In this document: positions 16,918 through 25,020 of the stretch, one piece after another
How the letters are laid out: every line of letters begins with the position of its first letter
How positions within the stretch are numbered: the first letter of the stretch is position 1
Source: an archaeon HR04
Lineage (GTDB): Archaea > Thermoproteota > Nitrososphaeria > Nitrososphaerales > Nitrosocaldaceae
DNA length: 43,290 nucleotides
NCBI GenBank assembly: GCA_002898655.1
Contig: BEHG01000001.1
Location: 1 to 43,290 of the forward strand
Reading direction: 5' to 3'
Notes under the pieces: model-generated
Seen by the model: the letters and a program-made list of their open reading frames with translations, nothing else
The model's database searches: none
What the model was told of the DNA's origin: nothing
Position numbers and translations under genes: made by a program

Positions 16918-17910
16918 TCAACGATGTATAGATGCCCCATCTGCAACCTTGCAAGCCTTAACATAACAATCTATACCTTCTCTTGAATATGCATCATCTA
17001 CAGCTTCTACTACATCCTTTATATCTCCACTCCTTGCATCTGCAATTATAAGTATTGATGGTCCTGCTCCACTTATAGTTACTGCTAGAGCACCAGCATC
17101 TAGCGCTGCTCTCTTTACACTAGCATAAGCAGGGATAAGGTGCATCCTTGCTGGCTCAACTATCACATCTCTCATCATAGCATCTGCTATAAGCCTTGTA
17201 TCCTTCATCAAGAACCCTGCAACAAGCATACTTGCATTTGCTACATTGCTAACCATCTGCCTTAACTGCACCTTATCTGGGAGCACACTTCTAGCAACTC
17301 CTGTCTTGCCTTTAGGTACATCAACCTTTGGTGTTGCTACACAGAGCAGTAGATCATCTGGAGGCTCTACCTTCACTGCATACAATGGCTCCTGCCTAAC
17401 TATAACAAACCCTCCAAGGAGTGATGCTGCAACGTTATCATAATGCACAGTGCCAGCAGATGCTATCTCGCCTTGAGCAGCATGCCTCAAGAGCGTTAAA
17501 TCATCAAGCCCTAGCCCATACATAGCATCCAATGCTTTAACTGCAGCAACGGCAGATGCAGCACTACTCCCAAGTCCATACCCTGCTGGTATGCCTTTGT
17601 TTATCCTAACCCTTATCCTATCCCTTATGTTGTATGCATTCATCATACTCAAGAGTGCTAGACCAGCGGAGTTGTGCTCTACAGCATCTGGTATATGCTC
17701 AGTACTCATGCTAGAACCACCTACCTCTATTGTAAGTGAACCAGTATTGGTGGTATTACTCCCATCACTACTGCTATCAAGAACCAACTCAACCTCATCA
17801 CTATAAGCATCTAGTGCAAGTCCAAATACATCGAAACCAGGACCAAGATTTGCAGTTGATGCTGGTGCAGATACCTTAACCTGTCTATACAGTGCCCTTC
17901 TAAGCATCAT
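16918..17910 (-). CDS. thrB: Homoserine kinase (GHMP family)
   Basis: The enzyme phosphorylates homoserine in threonine synthesis. GHMP motifs are clear: SAPASTANLGPGFDVFG (residues 14-30), the ATP-binding GIPAGYGLGSSAASA (106-120) and GALAVTISGAGPSILI near the C terminus. A short Ser/Asn/Thr insert at about 46-58 lies between the first strands and is encoded by triplet-type sequence. At 330 residues it is slightly longer than usual. The start overlaps the GPN-GTPase gene by 11 bases, so they are co-transcribed. Other threonine genes are not in this window. Confidence 0.92.
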   Translation of the reverse strand: MMLRRALYRQVKVSAPASTANLGPGFDVFGLALDAYSDEVELVLDSSSDGSNTTNTGSLTIEVGGSSMSTEHIPDAVEHNSAGLALLSMMNAYNIRDRIRVRINKGIPAGYGLGSSAASAVAAVKALDAMYGLGLDDLTLLRHAAQGEIASAGTVHYDNVAASLLGGFVIVRQEPLYAVKVEPPDDLLLCVATPKVDVPKGKTGVARSVLPDKVQLRQMVSNVANASMLVAGFLMKDTRLIADAMMRDVIVEPARMHLIPAYASVKRAALDAGALAVTISGAGPSILIIADARSGDIKDVVEAVDDAYSREGIDCYVKACKVADGASIHR

Positions 17911-18682
17911 TCATCTCATCCCCATCCTCAACATCCTCCCCTTCCTTTAGCATCCTTGCTAATACTGCTGTAAGATTAACCATCCCCTCATATGTGAGGC
18001 TTGATACTGCTAATAAACCCATTGATATCCCCTGCCTCCTCAAGCCCTTTAGTAGCGATGTACCAAGAAGGTAGAGTTCGCTATCCTTCTCTCCTTGCAA
18101 GGCATACTCTAACCTTGCTGGATCAGCAGAGCACTCTATCAACTCAGCAAGCCTATCCTTCTTGATGAGATCTATCTTTGAGAGTACGTTAACCTGTGCT
18201 AGACCAAGCCTTAGCCTTATAGATGTTGCTAGTAATTCTATTGAGAGCATGTTCAATGGGGAGTTTATAAGCATTGGATCGAAGAGGAAGATGGATGCTT
18301 TAGCATCACATCTGAACTCCCTTGCAAAGAACATACCACTTGCTCTATAAGCAAATAACTCCATCTGCCCAGGTGTATCAACTATAACATAATCTGGATT
18401 GAGTTCATCAACCTTCCTCTGTATCTCATCAAGCCTATCTGCTATGAGATCACTTGCAAGTATCAATGCACCATTTGGACCAAGTCTGTACTTGCTCATC
18501 ATCTCATCTATGCTAACATATTCTCTAACATCAACATCTGGCTCATAGGGAAGATCTATAACCCCTGGATCAAGGTTCAAGGTTACTGCATATGCACCCT
18601 TGCTTGTATACCACTCAACCAGTCTAGATGCTAAGGTTGACTTGCCAGATCCTGCAGTCCCAAGTATGAATACACCATACAT
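17900..18682 (-). CDS. GPN-loop GTPase
   Basis: A 260-residue GTPase of the GPN family. The P-loop GTAGSGKST (about residues 8-16), LNLDPGVIDLPYEPDVDVRE, the hallmark LGPNGALI (about 67-74), DTPGQMELFAYR and the NVLSKIDL specificity segment are all visible. Eukaryotic relatives assist RNA polymerase II assembly; the archaeal role is not settled. It is read divergently from the flippase-like gene, with a shared AT element between them, and overlaps thrB at its 3' end. Confidence 0.92.
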   Translation of the reverse strand: MYGVFILGTAGSGKSTLASRLVEWYTSKGAYAVTLNLDPGVIDLPYEPDVDVREYVSIDEMMSKYRLGPNGALILASDLIADRLDEIQRKVDELNPDYVIVDTPGQMELFAYRASGMFFAREFRCDAKASIFLFDPMLINSPLNMLSIELLATSIRLRLGLAQVNVLSKIDLIKKDRLAELIECSADPARLEYALQGEKDSELYLLGTSLLKGLRRQGISMGLLAVSSLTYEGMVNLTAVLARMLKEGEDVEDGDEMNDA

Positions 18683-18700
18683 AAGGGGAGGGAAGAGAGC

Positions 18701-18712
18701 AAATTATTTAAT
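18701..18712. promoter_or_regulatory. Shared central TATA element for a divergent gene pair
   Basis: The sequence AAATTATTTAAT lies between the GPN-GTPase ATG (18682) and the GTG of the flippase-like gene (18735). Its centre is about 24 bases from one start and 28 from the other, right for leaderless transcription both ways. Confidence 0.5.
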
Positions 18713-18734
18713 CCTTCTTACAGTATAGGATAAT

Positions 18735-19715
18735 GTGAGGAGAGGGTTAGGGAGGGTTATAGCGATAATAGCAAGTGTAGTACCACTCATACTAATAAGC
18801 CTCTTCCTCAATGTAGGTGTTGAGGATATACTATCTATAGGCTTACTCCCATTCATAGTATCATGCCTTATAGCATTAGCAAAGCTGCTCATCCAAGGTC
18901 TAAGGTTCCACTACTACGTTAGATCATTCATTGGGGATGGTGTTGCAAAGATGTCAAGCAGTGTACAGATAAGGATGGGTAGTGAGTTCGTTACCCTTAC
19001 AACACCATCATACACTGGAGGGGAGTGGGTCAGGGTTGCATGGCTATACAAGAATGGTGTACATTCAGGTAAAGGACTCTGGATAATAACCATAGAGATA
19101 ATAAGCGATGTTCTTGTAGGGAGTACCTTAGCATACATTGCAATGGTAATAGCCTTTGGTGCACACAACTATGTTGTATCAACTGCAATATTGGTTATAA
19201 CAACACCTGTATTCATCTCCTACCTTATACTGCTAACACTCTCAGCCAAGAAGACACTTCAGATGCCTAGATTTACAAGACCATTGCTTACAAGGCTCTT
19301 TGGTATAGAGAAGGGTGAGAGATGGACCAATATTATGAACGATAGCCTTAGGGTATTATGCGAGACATCAAGGATGTACCTAAAGAGATCATCATTAAGG
19401 ATATTTGCTGTAGGGCTAGCATTAACATTCGTAGGGGCAGCATTGCATGCTTTAACATTCATGATAGTTGCTAGTACAAAGGCATCCATAGGCTTCTTTG
19501 AGTCACTTGTGATGGTTGCTGCTGCAATATCCATAGGTACAATACCAATAAGTCCTGGAGGCTCTGGGCTAACAGAGTTAGGGATAGCATACTACCTCAA
19601 CACATTCAACATAGACCCAGCAGCATTTGGGGATGTTATCATAGTGTGGAGGATAGCATCATACCATGTACCTCTCTTTGTAAGTTGGGCATTATTGGTA
19701 CGCTCTCTGAGGTAG
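18735..19715 (+). CDS. UPF0104 / flippase-like (LPG-synthase TM region) membrane protein
   Basis: This 326-residue protein has about eight membrane segments. The N-terminal LLIQGLRFHYYVRSF, TTPSYTGGEWVRVAWLYKNG and the C-terminal SIGTIPISPGGSGLTELGIAYYL are hallmarks of the family related to the membrane part of lysylphosphatidylglycerol synthase, which includes AglD-like archaeal proteins. Proteins of this group are thought to handle lipid-linked substrates. The start is a GTG at 18735, placed about 28 bases after an AT-rich promoter element. Specific substrate unknown. Confidence 0.85.
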   Translation: MRRGLGRVIAIIASVVPLILISLFLNVGVEDILSIGLLPFIVSCLIALAKLLIQGLRFHYYVRSFIGDGVAKMSSSVQIRMGSEFVTLTTPSYTGGEWVRVAWLYKNGVHSGKGLWIITIEIISDVLVGSTLAYIAMVIAFGAHNYVVSTAILVITTPVFISYLILLTLSAKKTLQMPRFTRPLLTRLFGIEKGERWTNIMNDSLRVLCETSRMYLKRSSLRIFAVGLALTFVGAALHALTFMIVASTKASIGFFESLVMVAAAISIGTIPISPGGSGLTELGIAYYLNTFNIDPAAFGDVIIVWRIASYHVPLFVSWALLVRSLR

Positions 19716-19753
19716 CAGCAGTAGCAATGGTAGTAGCAATGGTAGTAATGGTG

Positions 19754-19801
19754 GTAAGTAAGCAAATAAGCAAGCAAGCAAATAAATAAATAAGAAGCAA
19801 G
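19754..19801. repeat. AAGC/AAAT tetranucleotide repeat tract
   Basis: The stretch between the flippase-like gene and the permease is built of AAGC, AAGT and AAAT units, preceded by a GTAGTAGCAATG-type triplet tract at about 19713-19753. It is the approximate reverse complement of the tract after the permease (22128-22174). Confidence 0.75.
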
Positions 19802-19885
19802 TTACTATAAACTTCCTTACTGCTCTTACCACATAGAAAGATTGACTCATATACCTTATAGGGTAGATGCATTCTGTATGTAGAT

Positions 19886-22096
19886 ATGGCTACACATGAG
19901 CCTAAACTTGTACGAACTCTAGGTCTACTTGATGTGGTAATGATAGGAATAGCAGCCATGATAGGAGGGGCAATGTTTGTGCTTGTAGGTCCTGCAATAG
20001 GGCTTGCTGGTCCTGCTGTTGTCATAGCATTCCTCATGAACGTTGTTATAACCATCTTCACAGCCATGTCATATGCAGAGTTAGGCTCATCGATACCAGA
20101 GGTTGGAGGAGGGTATAGATGGATAAGAGAAGGATTGCCTAGACCTATGCCATTCGTAAATGGCTGGTTAGGATGGTTTGCCCATATAGTTGCTACAAGC
20201 CTTTACGCTGTGAGCTTTGGTACGTTCATGCAAGGCTTGTTTGCTCTTGCAGGTATTACTGTTGATCTGCATAATATGGATAAGGTATTTGCTACCATAG
20301 CAATAATTGCATTAGCATATGTTAACTTCAAGGGCGCATCACCTACAGGCAAGACAGGAATTATCATAACCTTATCGCAGTTAGCAATAGCATTAGCATT
20401 CATCATCTCTGGCCTCTACATCATGAGTACAAAGCCTGAATGGACCGTTCAGTTCTCTGACTTTGCACCAATGGGAGTTGCTGGTGTACTTGCTGCAATG
20501 GCATTAACATTCGTTGCATTTGAGGGATATGAGGTTATAGTGCAAGCTGGAGAGGAGGTTAGGAACCCAAGGAGGAACATACCAATTGCAATATTCATCT
20601 CAATAGCATGTGTAGCAACCATCTACAGCCTTATAGCAGTTACTGCTATAGGAGCAACTAATACAGGCTCAGATATGCCAGCATGGAGGTTCATAGGCAT
20701 CCATGGCGAACTAGGCATTATGAAGGCTGCAGATACATTCATGCCATTCGGTGCACTAATGGTACTTGCAGGAGGTATGGTATCTACGCTTTCTGCCCTT
20801 AACGCTAGTATATTCTCCTCAGCAAGGGTAGCACTTGCAATGGGTAGATACTACAACCTTCCCCATGTGCTTAGTATGATACATGCTAAGAATAGAACAC
20901 CATATGTAGCAATAATGGTCTCTGCAGGGATAATACTACTCATCGCATACTTCTTCCCATTGCAAGAGATAGCAAAGGCTGCAGGGCTGATCTTCCTAGT
21001 ACTCTTTGCTCAAGTCAATGCTGCAGTGATAAACATAAGAAGGTTGTATGCAGAGAGGCTTGAGTATGGGTTCAAGATACCACTCTTCCCAGCAATGCCA
21101 ATGATAGGTATACTCTTGAATATAGCATTGGCACTTTACATAATAGTAACACAGCCTATAAGCCTGCTGGTTATGGCTGCATGGATAGCAATAGGGCTAG
21201 TGATGTATAGAGTGTATTCATTCAAGCAGGAGGTTGAGCATACTGCTCCATTGCTTGCATCTACTGGCTACTTAGAGAGGAAGGACTTTAGGGTACTTGT
21301 ACAATACATACCAGAGGACCCCATAAAGCTTATAAAGTATGCTCTAAAGGTTGCAGAGAGCGCTGATGGAGAGGTTAACATACTTAGGGTTATAACTATA
21401 CCATACCAGATGCCCTTATCTAGCGGGATAGCATTCGTGGATGATACTATAAGATCATTTGCTCCAGTGAGGAGTGTAGTTGAGGAGAGGAAGGTACCAT
21501 ACCATTACTTGCCAAGGATAGCCCACGATGCAACTGATGCTATACTTGCAAGTGTTGAGGAGCAGAGGATAGATCTGCTAGTGTATGAACTAGATAGATT
21601 CAAACGTAACAGGAGGCTACAGATGCTACTTACATGTGATGCTATGCTTGTTAGGGATGTGAAGGGTATAGATGGGAGCAAGAAGGTGCTGGCATTCTAC
21701 GATGATGAGGGGGAGCACTCAAGACTTGTACTCAAATGCATTGAATGGATGAAGGATGCAGAGAGGTCAGTAGTATATCTGTCTAGGCTGGAGGGTATAG
21801 AGTATGTTAATGAGAAGGATAGGCTGAAGGCTCATGGGTATAAGGTTGTAGAGGCTAGCATACCAGATAGGATGAGTGATAGGTGGCTTACAAACCTCAT
21901 CGTAGAGAAGGTTAAGGTGCATGAGCCAGATACTATAGTGCTCCCTGCAACCCTGCTTGGTATAGATGTGATCAACAGCATGAGCATAGTTAGGGCATTG
22001 AACATGGTTAACTGTAATGTTGTAGTTGTAAGACACTTTACAATACATCTTATGCATCAAGCAAAGGTTATGCTCAAGAGGATACTTCAGAGGTAA
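19886..22096 (+). CDS. APC-family amino-acid permease with C-terminal UspA-like domains
   Basis: The first 430 or so residues form about twelve membrane helices of an APC-type amino acid/polyamine permease. Typical are GLLDVVMIGIAAMIGGAMFVL, SYAELGSSIPEVGGGYRW and the FVAFEGYEVIVQAGEEVRNPRRNIP segment. From about residue 460 to 736 the protein is soluble, with repeated alpha/beta units (YIPEDPIKLIKYALKVAES, then KVLAFYDDEGEHSRLVLKCI) like two UspA-type nucleotide-binding domains, a known architecture that may regulate transport. The substrate cannot be read from the sequence. The gene is a single transcript flanked on both sides by tetranucleotide repeat tracts in opposite orientation. Confidence 0.88.
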   Translation: MATHEPKLVRTLGLLDVVMIGIAAMIGGAMFVLVGPAIGLAGPAVVIAFLMNVVITIFTAMSYAELGSSIPEVGGGYRWIREGLPRPMPFVNGWLGWFAHIVATSLYAVSFGTFMQGLFALAGITVDLHNMDKVFATIAIIALAYVNFKGASPTGKTGIIITLSQLAIALAFIISGLYIMSTKPEWTVQFSDFAPMGVAGVLAAMALTFVAFEGYEVIVQAGEEVRNPRRNIPIAIFISIACVATIYSLIAVTAIGATNTGSDMPAWRFIGIHGELGIMKAADTFMPFGALMVLAGGMVSTLSALNASIFSSARVALAMGRYYNLPHVLSMIHAKNRTPYVAIMVSAGIILLIAYFFPLQEIAKAAGLIFLVLFAQVNAAVINIRRLYAERLEYGFKIPLFPAMPMIGILLNIALALYIIVTQPISLLVMAAWIAIGLVMYRVYSFKQEVEHTAPLLASTGYLERKDFRVLVQYIPEDPIKLIKYALKVAESADGEVNILRVITIPYQMPLSSGIAFVDDTIRSFAPVRSVVEERKVPYHYLPRIAHDATDAILASVEEQRIDLLVYELDRFKRNRRLQMLLTCDAMLVRDVKGIDGSKKVLAFYDDEGEHSRLVLKCIEWMKDAERSVVYLSRLEGIEYVNEKDRLKAHGYKVVEASIPDRMSDRWLTNLIVEKVKVHEPDTIVLPATLLGIDVINSMSIVRALNMVNCNVVVVRHFTIHLMHQAKVMLKRILQR

Positions 22097-22127
22097 GATT
22101 TTGACTTGCCTAGTGCTTACCTATCTT

Positions 22128-22174
22128 CTTGCTTGTTTGCTTGTTTGTTTGTTTGTTTACTTGTTTGCTTGCTT
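22128..22174. repeat. CTTG/TTTG tetranucleotide repeat tract
   Basis: About eleven imperfect four-base units (CTTG, TTTG, TTTA) lie between the permease stop and the 3' end of the minus-strand gene at 22186. The T-rich plus strand could help end transcription of the permease. Confidence 0.75.
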
Positions 22175-22185
22175 GGCTAATAATA

Positions 22186-22587
22186 TCACTCTTCCCCTAC
22201 ATCCTCTCCTACACTCCCCTCATAGCCCACATCATCAAGAGGTTCAAGTGAGTAGAGTTCAAATCTGTATACTCCATCCATATTAAGGTTGAAGTTCTTC
22301 CTAAGATACTCTGCAAGCCTATCGCTTATAGAAGCCTTTAGTATCCTCAGCCTATATGTGTAGACTATACCCTTCCTAAACTCATCCATGTTCAGGGTAT
22401 CGCTAACCCTAGCAGTTATTATATACTTCCCATTTGGGAGCCTCTCGTAGAAGTTTATATCTACCAGTCTTCCCTTCCCATCTATATCAAGGAAGTAACC
22501 AGTACCTTCCCACTCACCTTCAAGCTTGAAGCTCGAATCTGTTATGGAGTTTATCTCATCCTCAGCCCACTTTGGTAACTCGTTCAT
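22186..22587 (-). CDS. Conserved-looking protein of unknown function
   Basis: A soluble acidic protein of 133 residues with alternating beta and alpha character. It starts MNELPKWAEDEINSI and carries a central FEYE-like beta region (GRLVDINFYERLPNGKYIIT). The last 20 residues are acidic and disordered. No motif or family is recognised. It is a single minus-strand gene converging with the permease. Codon use and absence of low-complexity in the core support a real protein. Confidence 0.6.
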   Translation of the reverse strand: MNELPKWAEDEINSITDSSFKLEGEWEGTGYFLDIDGKGRLVDINFYERLPNGKYIITARVSDTLNMDEFRKGIVYTYRLRILKASISDRLAEYLRKNFNLNMDGVYRFELYSLEPLDDVGYEGSVGEDVGEE

Positions 22588-22845
22588 ACCATGATATGCA
22601 TCTGAACTATATTAAACCGTATCCTTGGTAGGTGAGGATGATATGTTTAGCATATGTTAGAATGTTATGACCTTTGATATCTTTCGCTTATCAATCATCA
22701 ACCAATCAAGATGATGATCTATACTATCCTCCACATTATTATTGCACATCCATAACTCATGTTACTTTCTTATCTTACATACATACATACCTACTACTAC
22801 TATTACCTATCACTACTACTTGCTACTACTGCTACTAATGTTACC
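22588..22845. repeat. Intergenic spacer with ACT/GCT triplet tract
   Basis: No gene is supported. The right half (about 22780-22850) is a run of TAC, ACT and GCT triplets that begins directly after the stop of the zinc-ribbon gene, and resembles the serine-coding tracts seen in genes, here untranslated. Confidence 0.55.
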
Positions 22846-23037
22846 TTACTTCTTACTCATCCACCACTCTAGATACTCTGCCTCCTTGCTACTCTTCCTT
22901 CTTGGCTTTAACCTATCCCTTATATCATCTAACTGCTCCCTTGTAACGTATAGCCCGCAGTTCCTGCATATGAAGTGCTTGGTGCTAACCTCATACAGTA
23001 GATCCCCATTGCACTCAGGGCATGTATTTGCCAACAT
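22846..23037 (-). CDS. Small zinc-ribbon protein
   Basis: A 63-residue protein with two cysteine pairs, CPEC (near residue 6) and CRNCG (near 25), spaced like a TFIIB/rubredoxin-type zinc ribbon. A charged helical tail follows (QLDDIRDRLKPRRKS). I chose the ATG at 23037 because a TATA-like sequence on the minus strand lies about 23 bases before it; the ATG at 23043 adds two residues. Divergent from the OB-fold protein gene. A nucleic-acid-binding role is plausible but not shown. Confidence 0.65.
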   Translation of the reverse strand: MLANTCPECNGDLLYEVSTKHFICRNCGLYVTREQLDDIRDRLKPRRKSSKEAEYLEWWMSKK

Positions 23038-23132
23038 TAGCATTACACCTCCATCTATAAAAATACTTACCTGTAGAAGGTAGAGAATCGTTAAGGCAAG
23101 TTTAATTAACTAATCTGCACTAATCTAATAGG

Positions 23133-24875
23133 TTGGATACAGAGAGTATAGTTGCAACGATATTGAAGCATAGACCAGATCTAAGCAAGGAAGATGTGCT
23201 AGCCATGGCTAGGGAGAAGATGAGGAGTATAGGTGCTGGATACCTTACAGAGCAGGGGGCGTTATTCCTTGTAGCAGCAGATCTAGGTATAAGGATAGAT
23301 GAGGAGTTGATGGGCAGGATTAGAATGACTAGTAGTAGTGGTGCATCTGTTGCATTGAAGGACCTCTACTCTGGTGCAAGGGATGTTAGCATAACTGCTA
23401 GGGTCATGAAGATATATCCAGTGAAGAGGTATAGCAGGAGCAATGGTACATCCTCAAGGTTAAGGAGGTTGGTTGTTTATGATAACGATAAGAGCATAAA
23501 CGTGAACCTCTGGGATGATGCTGCAGATGCTGTTGAGAGGCTTGGTATAAAGGCTGGGGATGCTATAAGGATATCAAGGGCATATGTTAAGAGCAACTTG
23601 AATGGGAGCCTTGTTATAAACACTGGTATGAAGAGTAGTGTAGAGTCTACTAGTTCTGCTGATTATGATGGTACAAGTAAGGGTATGGATAGCACAGGTA
23701 TGGGGATGGGGGTAGAGATAATGGGGCTTGAGGATATTGCTATTGATGTTAGCGATGTTGCATCCTTAGATGGGGATAATCTGGTTGTTACAGGCATACT
23801 CTGCTCCAATCCTATGATCTCTACATACAGGAACAGGGATGGTGAGGAGAGCAGGGTTATGAGCATGCTACTCCAAGGCAGAGCATCCAGGGTTAGGGTA
23901 GTCATATGGGATATCAACTATGCAAACCTTGCAAGGATGATTCCTCTTAACTCAAGGGTACTGGTAGCAGGAGTTAAGGTTAAACGTGATGGAGAGAGGG
24001 TAGAACTCCATGGTGATGCTGGGAGTATAGTAAAGATCCTCAGGCATAAAGGATACACTAGCAGTGATGATACCCATGCTGGCGTTGATGAAGGCTATCT
24101 TGGCTTGATGAAGTTAAGGATACTTGCCATAAATAGTGTTGAGGATGATGAGCATTACAGGAAGAAGGAGAGTAGTGCTGCTACTCTGGGTAATAGCAGC
24201 AGTAATAGCAGCAGTAGTAGTATTAGTAAGTATGCTATAGTGATGGTTGAGGGTGAAGAGAGGAGCGATGAGGCTGAAGCAATGTACCTTCTAGATATCT
24301 CAAAGTATGGAGGCGAAGTAAGGATGAGAGAGGGGGTGAGTATAGAATGTATACCTAGCAGGATTCTAGGCTACACAATATATTTGGATGAGGATTCGTA
24401 TATAGCAGTTAGAGAGGATGAAGGTAGTGAGAAAGGGAGAGGTAGAGGAGCAGTGCACGAGCATATAAGCAAGATAGCAGATGTTGAGGAGGAGCATCTA
24501 TACGCTATTGAGGCTATAGTGCTAACGATGCCTAAGGTTGATGAGGTAAGGCTCAGGGATGGAAGGATGAGTAGGCGTGCAGAGGTTCTTGTGGGGGATG
24601 ATACAAGGGAGGCAAGGCTGATTGCCTGGGATAGGCAGGTAGAGAGTATAGAGGCTCTAAGGATTGGGGAGAGGATAAGGGTCTATGGTGTAGTTGCCAA
24701 GAGAAGGGCAGAGATGATGACGATGAGGAAGGATAGAACCAACGATAATAACTATGGAAGCGAAGGTGGTGATGATGATGGTAGTGCTAACATAAGCAAT
24801 GACTCTGATAGTAGTAGTGATGTTTACGAGCTCCATGTAAGGAACTTCACTGTTATAAAGCATGATGTAGGTTAG
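23133..24875 (+). CDS. RPA-like multi-OB-fold single-stranded DNA-binding protein
   Basis: The N-terminal 55 residues (RPDLSKEDVLAMAREKMRSI, then LTEQGALFLVAADLGI) are a helical module seen at the start of archaeal RPA-like proteins. Three or so OB folds follow, recognisable by DVSITARVMKIYPVKRY, VVYDNDKSINVNLWDDAADAV, VRVVIWDINYANLARMIPLNSRVLV and EARLIAWDRQVESIEALRIGERIRVYG. Long Ser/Asn/Asp/Gly-rich linkers at about 165-190, 345-365 and 545-565 separate them, so the 580-residue length exceeds the folded part. It likely coats single-stranded DNA in replication and repair. The start is a TTG about 29 bases after the TATA-like AGTTTAATTA (23098-23107). It converges with the Lhr-type helicase. 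Confidence 0.8.
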   Translation: MDTESIVATILKHRPDLSKEDVLAMAREKMRSIGAGYLTEQGALFLVAADLGIRIDEELMGRIRMTSSSGASVALKDLYSGARDVSITARVMKIYPVKRYSRSNGTSSRLRRLVVYDNDKSINVNLWDDAADAVERLGIKAGDAIRISRAYVKSNLNGSLVINTGMKSSVESTSSADYDGTSKGMDSTGMGMGVEIMGLEDIAIDVSDVASLDGDNLVVTGILCSNPMISTYRNRDGEESRVMSMLLQGRASRVRVVIWDINYANLARMIPLNSRVLVAGVKVKRDGERVELHGDAGSIVKILRHKGYTSSDDTHAGVDEGYLGLMKLRILAINSVEDDEHYRKKESSAATLGNSSSNSSSSSISKYAIVMVEGEERSDEAEAMYLLDISKYGGEVRMREGVSIECIPSRILGYTIYLDEDSYIAVREDEGSEKGRGRGAVHEHISKIADVEEEHLYAIEAIVLTMPKVDEVRLRDGRMSRRAEVLVGDDTREARLIAWDRQVESIEALRIGERIRVYGVVAKRRAEMMTMRKDRTNDNNYGSEGGDDDGSANISNDSDSSSDVYELHVRNFTVIKHDVG

Positions 24876-25020
24876 GTTAGTTAAGTAAGAGTCTGGATGG
24901 GTAGATAGCATGTATAGAGTCGATCAAATCAAGCATAGATCAATTGATAAACAAACATTAACCAATCAACCTACAACCAACTATAACTTACTTTCCTAAT
25001 CTAATCCCAACCATTCAACA

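Noticed and set aside
19754-22174. Possible insertion element or CRISPR from repeated units near the permease
   Set aside because: Units are only four bases long, with no spacers, transposase or target duplication visible.
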